A DNA stretch of 64,000 nucleotides. Origin: Skeletonema tropicum (Eukaryota > Bacillariophyta > Thalassiosirophyceae > Thalassiosirales > Thalassiosiraceae). Shown one piece after another: positions 18,201-28,171 of the stretch (position 1 is its first letter; each line of letters starts with the position of its first letter). Where the stretch lies: assembly GCA_037178625.1 (NCBI GenBank), contig CM074133.1, forward strand, positions 1,240,001 to 1,304,000, given 5' to 3'. The notes beneath the pieces were generated by a model that saw nothing but the letters and a program-made list of their open reading frames with translations, was not told where the DNA came from and searched no databases. The translations under genes were made by a program, and so were the position numbers.

Positions 18201-21200
18201 CTAGAATGAAATAGTAGAAACGACTGTGCTTGCAATCACACTCCCTTCGCCTGCACCTGCTCTAACTACGTGATTTGCTTGAGAGAAAATAATGTGTTCG
18301 CAAAGGGTACAAACTGCATTAAAGCTTTCATCTTCGGAATTTCTCAAGGACGGAATTTGTGAAGTCTTCAAGGATCCCTTGGCACATCGACCGCATACAG
18401 ATCTTCCACAATTGGCACAATGCTTATGCCTATTGAAAACTCCGAACTTCAACTTGCAATGCATACACTTCTGTCTTCGTGGTGCAGTAATTTGCGGGGT
18501 TGCTACCTCCGTCAATATTCGATGCAGCATAGCAACGTCTTCGACCATGTCGAGAGGCAGAACAACATCATCAGGACCCATCTGAGTCCAGAATGCTTGC
18601 CACTTGAAAGGTTTTTTCCAGGGTGTATTGAGTTGTGCTCCATATCTAACAAGCATTGCCGCGGCTTCGATATCTTGGTGATAGAGTGCCAAATGCAATG
18701 CAGTGCAGCCGCTTAGAGACTGGTGGTTTGGAGTGGCACCTTTCGCTAACATCAAATGTAAGGCCTCGTGATAGAAAATGAATTTCCTCGCAGCATTATT
18801 ATGACAAAACAGATGAACTGGCGTTTGCCCTCGATTGTTGGCAATTTTTGGGCACGAGCCATGTTCGATGAAGACAGATATTAACAAACCTGCATCTTCT
18901 TCAGCAAGCGATGCAGCGTGATGAAGGGGGGTGTTACCGTCTCTATCTTGATAGTTCAAGTCAGGGGAAGAAGGAGATCTAGCTTCGCATAATAATTCTG
19001 CAATAGGCCCTCGGAGTGACGTTTCCCTCTTGCCCGCTGTAGAAGAATCTGGATGCGAGATCAGATGCAGAGGTGTGTACCAGCACTCATCATCTGCATT
19101 GTTCACATCGGCCCCATGAGACAACAGTAGCCTGACAGAAGCGAAGTCTCGTCTTTGGACCGCCAAATGCAACGCACAAAGCCCCTTTTCATTGGGTATA
19201 TTAGGACTGCTACCTTTCTCTAAAAGCAAAAGCCCAATATCATGAGAATCAGCATAATGCAAAGCAGTATTGCCTGCAAAATCTTGCGTGTTGACGATTG
19301 CATGATTGGAGAGAAGCAGCTTCGCCAACTCTAAGTTTGAGTTCTGAATTGCCACATGCAACGGAGTCCGACCCTTTGAGTCAACAGCGTTGATACTCGT
19401 CTCAATATTTGACGAAGCACCCTCAATTTCTTCAAGGAGCATCTTGTAATTATTGGTCTTCACGGCGTGATGAAATGGATGTGAGCTGGAAATGTCCATA
19501 AATGACGACGCCATAGAGAAGTTAAATGAGGAATATGGACCCTGCCGGGAAGCATGGGGATAATCTACATCAGGAAGGTCTTCAACCTCGGAATCAAGCA
19601 AATTCGAAGATGGCATGTTTGGCGAGTCCCTAAAAATATTGGAAGTGTCTGATGGGAGAAAGGGCACCCCCAACGCAGAAGACCGAGACGTTTGGCTGAT
19701 CGATATATGCGTTGGCATCGTTTGATTTGCCACGCTTCTATCGCGCATAGAGTCAACCTGTTGTCTCAGCATTTCAAGTTCACGATCTTTCTTTGCAACC
19801 TCTTCCGAGAGTAGTTGAATCTTATCATCTGTTTCAGCATTATCATTTCTTTCTTGTTGAACTAGAGCTTCCTTTGATTCATTCTCCACTTGCTTCTTCT
19901 GGGCCATTGCCATTCTCTCTGCCTCGATTTGCTGCTTCTTCTGGGTCATTGCCATTCTCTCTGCCTCAATTTGCTGCTTCGTGGTCATGAAGTCTCGTCG
20001 GACTAACTTCCCCCTCCAGAAACGTTGGCACCAAACAGTGATGAAGATAGTATTTTGATATGAGAACCATGCAGAGTAAGCACGCCACTGTGTCTGGATG
20101 GCAGTGGCCTTTTGGTAAAATCTTAACTTGCGTACGAAGATGCTTGCAATCATCTTACGTGCTGCGCATTGAAGAGTCAAAATTGATCCTAGTCGAAGAA
20201 GCAATCTATTCGTCTCCAGAAAGGTCCTTGCGTTCGCTTGGATTTTTGTTGCTGCTTCATTAAGTGCAGAGTATCGAAGTTCCTCGAGTGCATCAAATGC
20301 TGGAGCACGAAGGAAAACTTTGGTTTTCCCGATCTGAACACCCCAAGAAACAACATGATCTATTGCATCAGCTGAACCAAGTCTTTTCTTCATCTCAGTT
20401 TCAAGTGTTGGTTCTAGAAGCCCAACTAGTTTCTTCGAGCGATCGGCTTGTTTGAGACGCTTGTAGGATAAATTGGTGACATGTTTGTATACAATCGGGC
20501 TAAATCGTTGGTGGAATGCTGTGTGGAGATAACGCATTGCAAATCCAGCCCTTGCAATCTTCATTGCAGGCAATACTCCGGCGCAGTTCAATTGATGTGA
20601 TATGAGTGAATGATCAAAGCTATCAGCCACTAGGCGGTCATTCGGTTTGACACACCTGATGTAGTGAGGCTCTGTCTTCTCAATTCTAGACCTGAGATTA
20701 CGCAGTTGAGAAGAGAATTGGCCACTAACAGTTGCCCTTGCAAGCGCGCTAGAAGAACGTTTCACCGGAGCACGCGGGTTATTGACAGTTGATGTAGCAG
20801 GAACGTCATTGCTACTTTCCAGGATGTACGCAAGCTCTGATAATAAGTTCACACTTGACGAAGAAAGCAGTTCAAAAGTGCCTTTTGGAAGTTCGTCTTT
20901 GTTCTTCACAATGAATCCACTACTGTCATATTCTACCTCACCGGCGTAATGCACGATAGCAAATGATCCCTTCGACTGTTGCATCTGCGTGGCAACATAA
21001 AACTCATTTCTCTCGCATGAATCGTGAACGGCTTTTGCAAATGTTTGATCAGTTCGCATAGGCAATCGGCACTGCTCATCAAGCACTGAAAATATTCCGA
21101 CACGCTTCGCTTCGATAAGGTCTAACCTATCTTGGTTGTCAGGAAAATCAATATTAGACCACCCGATGCCCTCCTCTTCATACTCAGCTTGTTCTGCTTT

Positions 21201-24200
21201 GAAGACAAATTTAGCAAACTGCTGTTGCAATGCCTCATTGCAGTAGTTGATACAAAGCTGTTCGAAAGAATTGGTTTGGAACGATTCGAAACCAAAAATA
21301 TCTAGAACTCCGATGGTTGCTTCATTCGATTCAAACTCGTCAGCATCTCCATGCACTTCAATAGACTGATTGATTCGTTTCACAATATACTCAAAGAGTG
21401 CACCATAGGTGGCCTTCGTCAACGCTTCTAGCGCTTTAGTTGCTTGGGACGGAGACAATTGCTTCAAAAGTATTTCTCCTCTTGCCTCAATCATACTTGA
21501 AGTAAGTGCCGTCTGCAGCGATTCAACTGAAACACCCAATAAATCTGCTACTGCGTCAAGTGTTCCATCGTGATCAACCAAAGAACATCCATCGCTGCCT
21601 CGGCTCTCGAAACGTAAATTTGAAGCATGTAGCAAAGCTGCTGTGACACGAAAGATGCTTTCCTGCTCATCACCAGCAAATCCTACTGATTCCATTGCCA
21701 TGCGGAGTTCTTGATAAGTGTCCATGTCTACTACACCATCTCGCCTGTCAAATGTTCCAGATATTGACGTCATGTTGAAGTCTTTCGCTGTCAGGGGTTT
21801 GTCACCTCTACCGAAATCGGAGGTAAGTCTGTATCGCTTCTTTTCCTTAATGCTCATTCCTCTAGGGCAAGTGATTTCATAGAAAACATGATAGTTTCTT
21901 TCGCCCGGGTTGACCGACACAAGACGGACCTTTTCAAGCAGGTAAAAATCAATAGACGCTCCAAGTAACGTCCCACGGCTGCAGTTTGGATCGTCACATT
22001 GAGCTTGGAAGCTCATTTCAATGAATTTTCCAAATCTGCTTGAGTTATCATTACGGATGGTTCTTGCATTTCCGAAGCTTTCAAGGATTGGGTTTGATTG
22101 AAGGACTTGAGTTTCTACACTCAGGCATTCGTTGTCTGTCGTATTAGGGCTCGCTGCCTTTCGCATGTGCCTCTGTGAAAGGAGAGTCAAGTACCTCATT
22201 ACTATCTTCGTATTGACTGTTTTGCCAGCTCCTGATTCACCGGATACCAAAATACTCTGATTACAAGGTGGTCCTGATAGATCATCGACATCACGTTCTT
22301 CCAAAGAGCGCATCATACTGCTGAATGCTAGTTCGGCTACCGCAAAAGCATGAGGAGGTGGTGTTGCTTCCTCATTCTCATCGCTTTCATGATTCCAATA
22401 TCGCTCCATCATCTCACGAGTGTACAAGCCGTCAATTTTCTTGAAAGGATTTACTGCCAACAAAACAGATCCTGTGTTGGTGTAAATGATGTCCTCTTGA
22501 TATCGTGCTTCCAAAGCACAAACAATGGCTGGTTCGTGAAGGTGCGTCAACTCAACCAAATCCTCAGGAGGCATGCTATAACCCTCATCATCAACAGATG
22601 ATGGTACCGACCACCAAGTATTTCCCATCAATATTCGTTCTCCGTCATTGTAACATTTCGAAATCGTGTACGATCTTCCATTGTAATCTCTGGAAGATGG
22701 TTCATCTACTGTAACTTCCATAGTGTCGTCTGCCGCAGAGGATAGGTAGGCTCGCACCCAGTCCCATGACACACCCGCATCGATACTCTTGCCTTCGTTA
22801 AAAATAGACGTATTCACCCACACGGGTGTTCCGCCGTTTTTAAGTACGACAGATGAATTACTTTTGGAAGGTGATGATGGCTTCATGTACGGCTTGGGTG
22901 GTAATGATCGCTTTCTAAACGCCGATCCAACTCTTGGTGATTTTCTCTGCGGGATTTTCTGTGGAGTACTATTGAAGTTGGACACTTCTTTCTGTACTTC
23001 AGGATTTGCTATTTTTGACGATCTTGACCGGTCAGCGACGCCGATTCTCGGAGAGACGTCGATTGTTGGTGAAGTCTCTTTGCGTGACACACTAGAACCA
23101 TACTTATTGCGAGCATCGCCAGCCGAGCCATTTTGAGATAACGAAGGAGAAACTGAGTCTGTATGTTTCTGCGACGAACTGGAACCAGAACCAAATCTAT
23201 TGTCAGCATCGTCATTAGAATTGTTTCGCTGTGGTGTCACCAAATAAGAAGCAGTCACCAATTTCTTTTTGTGGAGTGGTGGGGTAATAGGCGATAATGA
23301 TGGAGGTGGCGCAGCGACTGAGCTATCATCTTGTTGTTGTTGCTTTTGTTGCGGAAGGCTTCTCGAGCCAAACTTTTTATGTGCAGCTAATGCATTTCCA
23401 GACAAAGATTTCTTGCTATTCGATTCAGGAGACGGTGATGGTGATACTAATGAAGGTGGCGCAGCGACTGAACTATCTTTTTGTTGTTGTGGAAGGCTTT
23501 TTGAGCCAAACTTTTTATATGCAGCTACTGAATTTCCAGAAAATGATTTCTTGCTACTCGATTCAGGAGACGGTGTTACCGAAGACGGTGGTACTGGCGG
23601 AGATGATGCATTACGAACAGTTGATGATGTCGATGAAGAAGGCTTGTATGAATTTGAATTTACACGTTGCATGTTTTTGAAACGATTTGTTTCGAGGTTA
23701 ATGGGCTTGGCTGGAGACTCGTTATTTGGTCCTACTATTGCCGAGGTGGGCGTCTCTGAATGTGAAGTTGTTGTCGATGTTGATGGCTGCGACTCCTGCA
23801 GCTGCTGCTGTTGCTTAATTTGCGACATTACACTGCTATGCCCGTTTCGATTTTCAGATGTCAATCTATGTGCTGCTGGCTTTGATGGGGAAATTGGCTG
23901 TTGATTGTTTTCCATAAAGAAGCTTTTCAGCTTTGCAGTATTTCCAAGTGCCTGTGAATTTGATGCAGACTTTGCCTTTGACGGAGGCACTTGCTTTTTA
24001 GTAACTACGGAGCTTGTTGCAGTCGTTGCCTTTGACGAAGGCACTTGATTTTGATTGACTGCACTGCTACCAACACTACCAGTCTTTTTTCCAGTGGAAC
24101 TACCGGTAGTAGTCGCCTTTTCTCCACCTTTGCCGCCACCCGATCGATATTTGAATAAAGCAGCAATATCGTCTTCCTTATCTGATTGTATTTCCCCCCA

Positions 24201-25151
24201 GTCATCGTTTAGGTTTGTTAAGTTGGTAACCTCGTCAGACTCTACTCCCCAAAATTCAACTTCATCATCATTTTTATTCACTACCGGCGGCTCTTTTTGA
24301 GGACGAGGTTGACTTCTTTGCGATGTCGTTCTTGCTACCGATTTCTTTATTGGATTTGTTGCAGTGGAGGCTGACGTAACAACTGCTTTAACTACCTCTG
24401 GTTTGGCCGATACTGCAATCTTGCCTCGTGCTCTACTGTCATTGTGAAACTTTTTCATATCCATTTCGTCATCATCATCAGTGGGCCAATCTACAGCTCC
24501 TTTTGCAAATGGATTACCACTTGAAAACGAATTATCAAATGGGTCATCCGAAAATGAAGCCCAAGCACTGTCAAAATCTGAAGTATTGGTAGTATTATTG
24601 ATAACTGAATTCTGCCGCTGTTGTTGCTTCCATTTCTGAGGCTTGTCTTTTTTAGTGGTGTCTTTCTTTTTTGACACTGCTTGTGGCGTAGTTGATCTCA
24701 TGTTTGTCCCATTGGTATATTGAAACCACGAATCATTGTCATTTCGACTCTGGGTAGACATTTCCCGCCCCCCTGATGGCCGCGAAGTTGAAGAAGAGAG
24801 TTGATTGTGTTTCTTGAAATAATTCTGTTCTGCAGTGGAATTTGACAGAGCTGCTTTCCCTGATGGATCTACAGGGAAAGAATTGGAGGGATTAGTTTGT
24901 CTCTCTTTGCCGCTGCTACCATTCATAGAAGATGATGACTGCAGTCGCCTTTGTATCATTTTGGAATTATTTCGAACAGCAGCGCTGCTTCTACCAGACG
25001 ACTGCCTAACGCTTGGATCTGCAGACATTGACCTCGTTGATGATAGTTCTGGCTTTTGCTGCTGCTGCGGCTGTGAGGCAGTAGCCCGCTGTGAATTTGC
25101 CCGAGCCCGGTTCCGCTGTAGACGCTTCTGACGAATTGCCGAGTCCGCCAT
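18201..25151 (-). CDS. Unconventional myosin with ankyrin repeats and FYVE-like finger
   Basis: One uninterrupted frame encodes 2316 residues. Residues 1-870 are a Ser/Gln/Pro-rich disordered extension with an internal repeat (two KFGS-SLPQQ blocks). The motor spans about 880-1630: P-loop GESGAGKT near 970, switch I NDNSSRFGKF, switch II LDIFGFESF, and actin-binding HYIRCVKPN. About four IQ motifs (1630-1725) would bind calmodulin-type light chains. A short coiled coil with two QIEAERMAM blocks comes next, then about seven ankyrin repeats (1900-2185), and a C-terminal FYVE-like zinc finger with CMHC, HKHCANC and CGRC pairs near 2240-2300. This fits stramenopile myosins that tether actin motors to endosomal membranes. 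The zinc finger lacks a full RRHHCR motif, so PI3P binding is uncertain. Confidence 0.93.
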   Translation of the reverse strand: MADSAIRQKRLQRNRARANSQRATASQPQQQQKPELSSTRSMSADPSVRQSSGRSSAAVRNNSKMIQRRLQSSSSMNGSSGKERQTNPSNSFPVDPSGKAALSNSTAEQNYFKKHNQLSSSTSRPSGGREMSTQSRNDNDSWFQYTNGTNMRSTTPQAVSKKKDTTKKDKPQKWKQQQRQNSVINNTTNTSDFDSAWASFSDDPFDNSFSSGNPFAKGAVDWPTDDDDEMDMKKFHNDSRARGKIAVSAKPEVVKAVVTSASTATNPIKKSVARTTSQRSQPRPQKEPPVVNKNDDEVEFWGVESDEVTNLTNLNDDWGEIQSDKEDDIAALFKYRSGGGKGGEKATTTGSSTGKKTGSVGSSAVNQNQVPSSKATTATSSVVTKKQVPPSKAKSASNSQALGNTAKLKSFFMENNQQPISPSKPAAHRLTSENRNGHSSVMSQIKQQQQLQESQPSTSTTTSHSETPTSAIVGPNNESPAKPINLETNRFKNMQRVNSNSYKPSSSTSSTVRNASSPPVPPSSVTPSPESSSKKSFSGNSVAAYKKFGSKSLPQQQKDSSVAAPPSLVSPSPSPESNSKKSLSGNALAAHKKFGSRSLPQQKQQQQDDSSVAAPPPSLSPITPPLHKKKLVTASYLVTPQRNNSNDDADNRFGSGSSSSQKHTDSVSPSLSQNGSAGDARNKYGSSVSRKETSPTIDVSPRIGVADRSRSSKIANPEVQKEVSNFNSTPQKIPQRKSPRVGSAFRKRSLPPKPYMKPSSPSKSNSSVVLKNGGTPVWVNTSIFNEGKSIDAGVSWDWVRAYLSSAADDTMEVTVDEPSSRDYNGRSYTISKCYNDGERILMGNTWWSVPSSVDDEGYSMPPEDLVELTHLHEPAIVCALEARYQEDIIYTNTGSVLLAVNPFKKIDGLYTREMMERYWNHESDENEEATPPPHAFAVAELAFSSMMRSLEERDVDDLSGPPCNQSILVSGESGAGKTVNTKIVMRYLTLLSQRHMRKAASPNTTDNECLSVETQVLQSNPILESFGNARTIRNDNSSRFGKFIEMSFQAQCDDPNCSRGTLLGASIDFYLLEKVRLVSVNPGERNYHVFYEITCPRGMSIKEKKRYRLTSDFGRGDKPLTAKDFNMTSISGTFDRRDGVVDMDTYQELRMAMESVGFAGDEQESIFRVTAALLHASNLRFESRGSDGCSLVDHDGTLDAVADLLGVSVESLQTALTSSMIEARGEILLKQLSPSQATKALEALTKATYGALFEYIVKRINQSIEVHGDADEFESNEATIGVLDIFGFESFQTNSFEQLCINYCNEALQQQFAKFVFKAEQAEYEEEGIGWSNIDFPDNQDRLDLIEAKRVGIFSVLDEQCRLPMRTDQTFAKAVHDSCERNEFYVATQMQQSKGSFAIVHYAGEVEYDSSGFIVKNKDELPKGTFELLSSSSVNLLSELAYILESSNDVPATSTVNNPRAPVKRSSSALARATVSGQFSSQLRNLRSRIEKTEPHYIRCVKPNDRLVADSFDHSLISHQLNCAGVLPAMKIARAGFAMRYLHTAFHQRFSPIVYKHVTNLSYKRLKQADRSKKLVGLLEPTLETEMKKRLGSADAIDHVVSWGVQIGKTKVFLRAPAFDALEELRYSALNEAATKIQANARTFLETNRLLLRLGSILTLQCAARKMIASIFVRKLRFYQKATAIQTQWRAYSAWFSYQNTIFITVWCQRFWRGKLVRRDFMTTKQQIEAERMAMTQKKQQIEAERMAMAQKKQVENESKEALVQQERNDNAETDDKIQLLSEEVAKKDRELEMLRQQVDSMRDRSVANQTMPTHISISQTSRSSALGVPFLPSDTSNIFRDSPNMPSSNLLDSEVEDLPDVDYPHASRQGPYSSFNFSMASSFMDISSSHPFHHAVKTNNYKMLLEEIEGASSNIETSINAVDSKGRTPLHVAIQNSNLELAKLLLSNHAIVNTQDFAGNTALHYADSHDIGLLLLEKGSSPNIPNEKGLCALHLAVQRRDFASVRLLLSHGADVNNADDECWYTPLHLISHPDSSTAGKRETSLRGPIAELLCEARSPSSPDLNYQDRDGNTPLHHAASLAEEDAGLLISVFIEHGSCPKIANNRGQTPVHLFCHNNAARKFIFYHEALHLMLAKGATPNHQSLSGCTALHLALYHQDIEAAAMLVRYGAQLNTPWKKPFKWQAFWTQMGPDDVVLPLDMVEDVAMLHRILTEVATPQITAPRRQKCMHCKLKFGVFNRHKHCANCGRSVCGRCAKGSLKTSQIPSLRNSEDESFNAVCTLCEHIIFSQANHVVRAGAGEGSVIASTVVSTISF

Positions 25152-25532
25152 TTTGTCTCTACTATTGATTGAGGCTATAAATAATCATCCCGTCGGTATC
25201 GGACTGGTGCCGCTGTTACGATGGAAGAGAGGTCACCAACGTCAATGCTATCTAGCTCATATCACACAGATGCGACGTTCACGTTGGAATGAGTTTGAAC
25301 CATTTTCTCGTGTTTCAGTCGTTTGGAGTTTCCCGCCCATTCTACGTGCATACATACCGTAGATACGTTATTGATAGTGGCAGTGCTTATCTACGAACGT
25401 TCTCCACCGCCATTTTTTGCAAAGAACACGCACTTGCTTGCTCATGCATGCATCGATCGACATTCGACATGATACTTCCTCTCTCCCTAGCATCCTACCA
25501 ATCTAAGAGTGCATTGATACTACGCAATAAAC
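25152..25532. promoter_or_regulatory. Divergent promoter, myosin / CtpA
   Basis: This 381 bp separates the two starts. One E2F-like TTTCCCGCCC lies near 25329-25338. A CATGCATGCATCGATCGA run of palindromic words lies near 25445-25462. No gene is seen. Confidence 0.4.
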
Positions 25533-26954
25533 ATGAAAGTATACTCTTCTATACCTACCGCTGCTGCGGCCCTGTCGCTAGCTCTGATTTCAGTGAAGGG
25601 GTTCGCCCCTACACATGTATCACTGCAAACTCACAGCATCACATCACAGCTCAATCAACAAATAATGAACAGTGCATCAGACAATGAATCCGTTGACAAG
25701 AGAACAAACACAAATAATCCTCTCATCGACTGTCCGCTTACAAAACCACTTGCTACAGCAATTACAATCTTCTCGCTTGCTGTTGCCACACTTTCTACAA
25801 ATGCACAACCCACCCAGGCAGCCGACTACGGCGCCTTCACCGACGAACAACGTTTCATCGCCGAGGCGTGGCGTACCGTCGACAGTGCCTACATCGATCG
25901 AACATTCAATAGCCAAAATTGGTTTCAGATGCGTCAGGACGCACTTAAAAAGAAGTACAAGAATATGAATGAGGCGCAAGCAGAGGTGGAAAAAATGTTG
26001 TCTTCGTTAGGGGATAGGTATACACGGTATTTGCCTCCAAGTAAATATGAGAGTATTGTGAATGCTGCCACGGGAAATGTGTATGGGGTTGGAGTAGAGT
26101 TGGCACAAAGTGGTGATAGGGTGATTGCGTCGGATGTGGAACCGAACAGTCCAGCGTCACGGGGTGGATTGGAACGGAATGATGTGTTTGTGGAGGTTGA
26201 TGGGGTGAAGTTCGATGATGGAAAGGCCACGCCAGATGATGTTGCCGTTGTTGTGCGTGGACCTGAGGGATCAAAAGTTGGAGTTGTTGTTGAGAGAGAT
26301 GGGAAGAAACTTGATTATATCCTGACTCGAGAACCGATCAAAATCACTTCTGTTCGTAGTTATATGGGTGGTGATAAGTCAGGTGTTGATGGAAAGGTGG
26401 GAATTATTAGAATCAAGAACTTTTCAGGAACAACTGCTGATACTGTGAAGGAGCAATTGGAGGATCTAAAGAAGAAGGGAGCCAAGAATATAGTATTGGA
26501 TCTAAGGGGCAATCCAGGAGGATTGTTACCTGGCGGAGTGGATACTGCATCATTATTTCTCGAAGCGAACAAGCCGGTTGTATTCGTAGCTGACAAGAAT
26601 GGTGTGGTTGACGCTCAATCCACATTCAAGGATGGAATTGACTTGGAAACACCTCTAGTCATACTTGTTGATAGAAATACTGCATCAGCAGCCGAAGTTA
26701 TGACTGCAGCACTGCAAGAGAACAAACGTGCAGTGGTTGCAGGTGAACAAAGTTTTGGGAAAGGAATCGTTCAGACTATTCGTCAATTGGAAGAGGGTAG
26801 AAATGGCGGTGTTGCTGTCACCATAGCTAGGTATGAAACACCAGAGCATCACAATATCAACAAACAAGGCATTACTGTAGATGTCAAGACAAGTGTTGAC
26901 TGCGAAAAGACTGATGCACTTGCTTGCCTGCCCAAGGAGGCGTTTAAGTTATAA
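25533..26954 (+). CDS. CTPA: Plastid C-terminal processing protease CtpA (S41A)
   Basis: The 473-residue protein belongs to peptidase family S41A, which trims the C-terminus of the photosystem II D1 precursor in the thylakoid lumen. A signal peptide ends ISVKGF-AP, the diatom plastid motif. A second hydrophobic segment near residues 71-90 ends in a TQA-AD cleavage site, consistent with a tripartite route to the lumen. A PDZ domain (about 175-265, VYGVGVELAQSG and SPASRGGLERND) is followed by the catalytic domain. The Ser of NTASAAE is at about 385 and the Lys of SFGKG at about 410, giving the expected Ser-x24-Lys dyad. Length and order of domains are normal, and no intron is present. Confidence 0.95.
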   Translation: MKVYSSIPTAAAALSLALISVKGFAPTHVSLQTHSITSQLNQQIMNSASDNESVDKRTNTNNPLIDCPLTKPLATAITIFSLAVATLSTNAQPTQAADYGAFTDEQRFIAEAWRTVDSAYIDRTFNSQNWFQMRQDALKKKYKNMNEAQAEVEKMLSSLGDRYTRYLPPSKYESIVNAATGNVYGVGVELAQSGDRVIASDVEPNSPASRGGLERNDVFVEVDGVKFDDGKATPDDVAVVVRGPEGSKVGVVVERDGKKLDYILTREPIKITSVRSYMGGDKSGVDGKVGIIRIKNFSGTTADTVKEQLEDLKKKGAKNIVLDLRGNPGGLLPGGVDTASLFLEANKPVVFVADKNGVVDAQSTFKDGIDLETPLVILVDRNTASAAEVMTAALQENKRAVVAGEQSFGKGIVQTIRQLEEGRNGGVAVTIARYETPEHHNINKQGITVDVKTSVDCEKTDALACLPKEAFKL

Positions 26955-27236
26955 ACTGCTTACTTTATACTACAAGGCAACAGTTCTTCCGCCCTGATCC
27001 TTGCCCCTGTACCTATGTCGGTTTGCTACGATGGATGGGCTACGATGGCAGAGGACAAAAACCAACCACACGACCTTTCTCAATTCCGAGATATCCTTTC
27101 ACTTTGCCACTTCAAGCTCACCAAATTTCAAACGCGCCCGATGAGGCGCGAAGGAATAACACGGTTCTCATGAACATGAAACAACCACCCAACAGCATCG
27201 CATGGAAATACTAAGTAATGTAGGAGAAGGTTGAGG
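26955..27236. other. Short intergenic region
   Basis: This 282 bp gap holds the CtpA 3' end and the promoter of the next gene. A 63-codon frame at 27023-27214 has no supporting features and is not called. Confidence 0.4.
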
Positions 27237-28136
27237 ATGATGCTCAAGTCAAAGTCTTTCGCGTTGCTTGTTACCTTGATCATAATACTGGTGGCGACGC
27301 TGACTTGGATCGACAATAACAGGCATACGTCCACAACAGACGGGGTGTTTGACAAGACCGAATTTGATGATGACGAAGGACGGCAGCGAGAGCTCTTGGA
27401 CCTGAGCTGTTGGACAATCGGTAAGCCCCCAGGCTGCAACCCACCACCGCCAGCACCAGGAACTCCCCCTGCTCCAACGGTTGGCGCACCAACACCTGCT
27501 GACGCGCCAGCGCCCACCGAGAGTTTGTCACGCTACTGTTTGAAAATCAAAAAAAAGGAAAAATGCAATCTAAACAAACCTCGATGTAAGTGGAATAATA
27601 GTAATGACAAATGCCAATATGCCTGTGAAGCTACGAAGGAACGTAATTGCAGCGCTAGATATTGCACTTGGGACAAAGGCAGCCAAGTATGTTTGCCTCA
27701 ATATGAAAAGTATTGTGGCAAATTGAGTGAAAATCGTTGTGATGAATCCCTACAGTGCGAGTGGAACGGCAGCAATGACTGTACGCCCACCCGGGGTTTG
27801 TCACGCTATTGTTTGGATTTCAATAAAAAGGACAAATGCAATGCAAACAAACCTCGATGTAGGTGGAATAACTATAATGGCAAATGCCAATTGGCTTGTG
27901 AAGCGTCAACTAAGGAATCAGCTTGCAGCCGTAAATATTGCATCTGGAAGAAAGCCAAAAATGCATGCTTGCCTCATTATGACAAATATTGTGGCAGATT
28001 GAGTGAAGGGCGTTGTGGTGAATCCCTACAGTGCGAGTGGAGGGGCAGTAGCGGCTGTAAGCCTGATGCTCAAAAGAAAGCCTTCAACGCAAAAATGAGT
28101 GATAGATATGCAAAGGGCGACTTGTTCCACAGGTAA
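27237..28136 (+). CDS. Cys-rich secreted or type II membrane protein with duplicated module
   Basis: The 299-residue product starts with a basic, then strongly hydrophobic segment (SFALLVTLIIILVATLTW), a signal anchor or signal peptide. A Pro-rich linker follows. Two copies of a roughly 85-residue Cys-rich module then run from LSRYCL (about residues 101 and 187). Each has a fixed pattern that includes KKEKCN-NKPRC-WNN, ACE, YC-W-K, CLP-Y-KYCG and ESLQCEW. About twelve cysteines per module suggest disulfides outside the cytosol. It may be a cell-surface or wall protein; I do not recognise the family. The ATG at 27237 is the first of two adjacent methionines. The gene converges on the photolyase gene with 35 bp between stops. 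Confidence 0.65.
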   Translation: MMLKSKSFALLVTLIIILVATLTWIDNNRHTSTTDGVFDKTEFDDDEGRQRELLDLSCWTIGKPPGCNPPPPAPGTPPAPTVGAPTPADAPAPTESLSRYCLKIKKKEKCNLNKPRCKWNNSNDKCQYACEATKERNCSARYCTWDKGSQVCLPQYEKYCGKLSENRCDESLQCEWNGSNDCTPTRGLSRYCLDFNKKDKCNANKPRCRWNNYNGKCQLACEASTKESACSRKYCIWKKAKNACLPHYDKYCGRLSEGRCGESLQCEWRGSSGCKPDAQKKAFNAKMSDRYAKGDLFHR

Positions 28137-28171
28137 TGTAAAGAAATATGTATGAGTAAGAAGAGTTTCTT

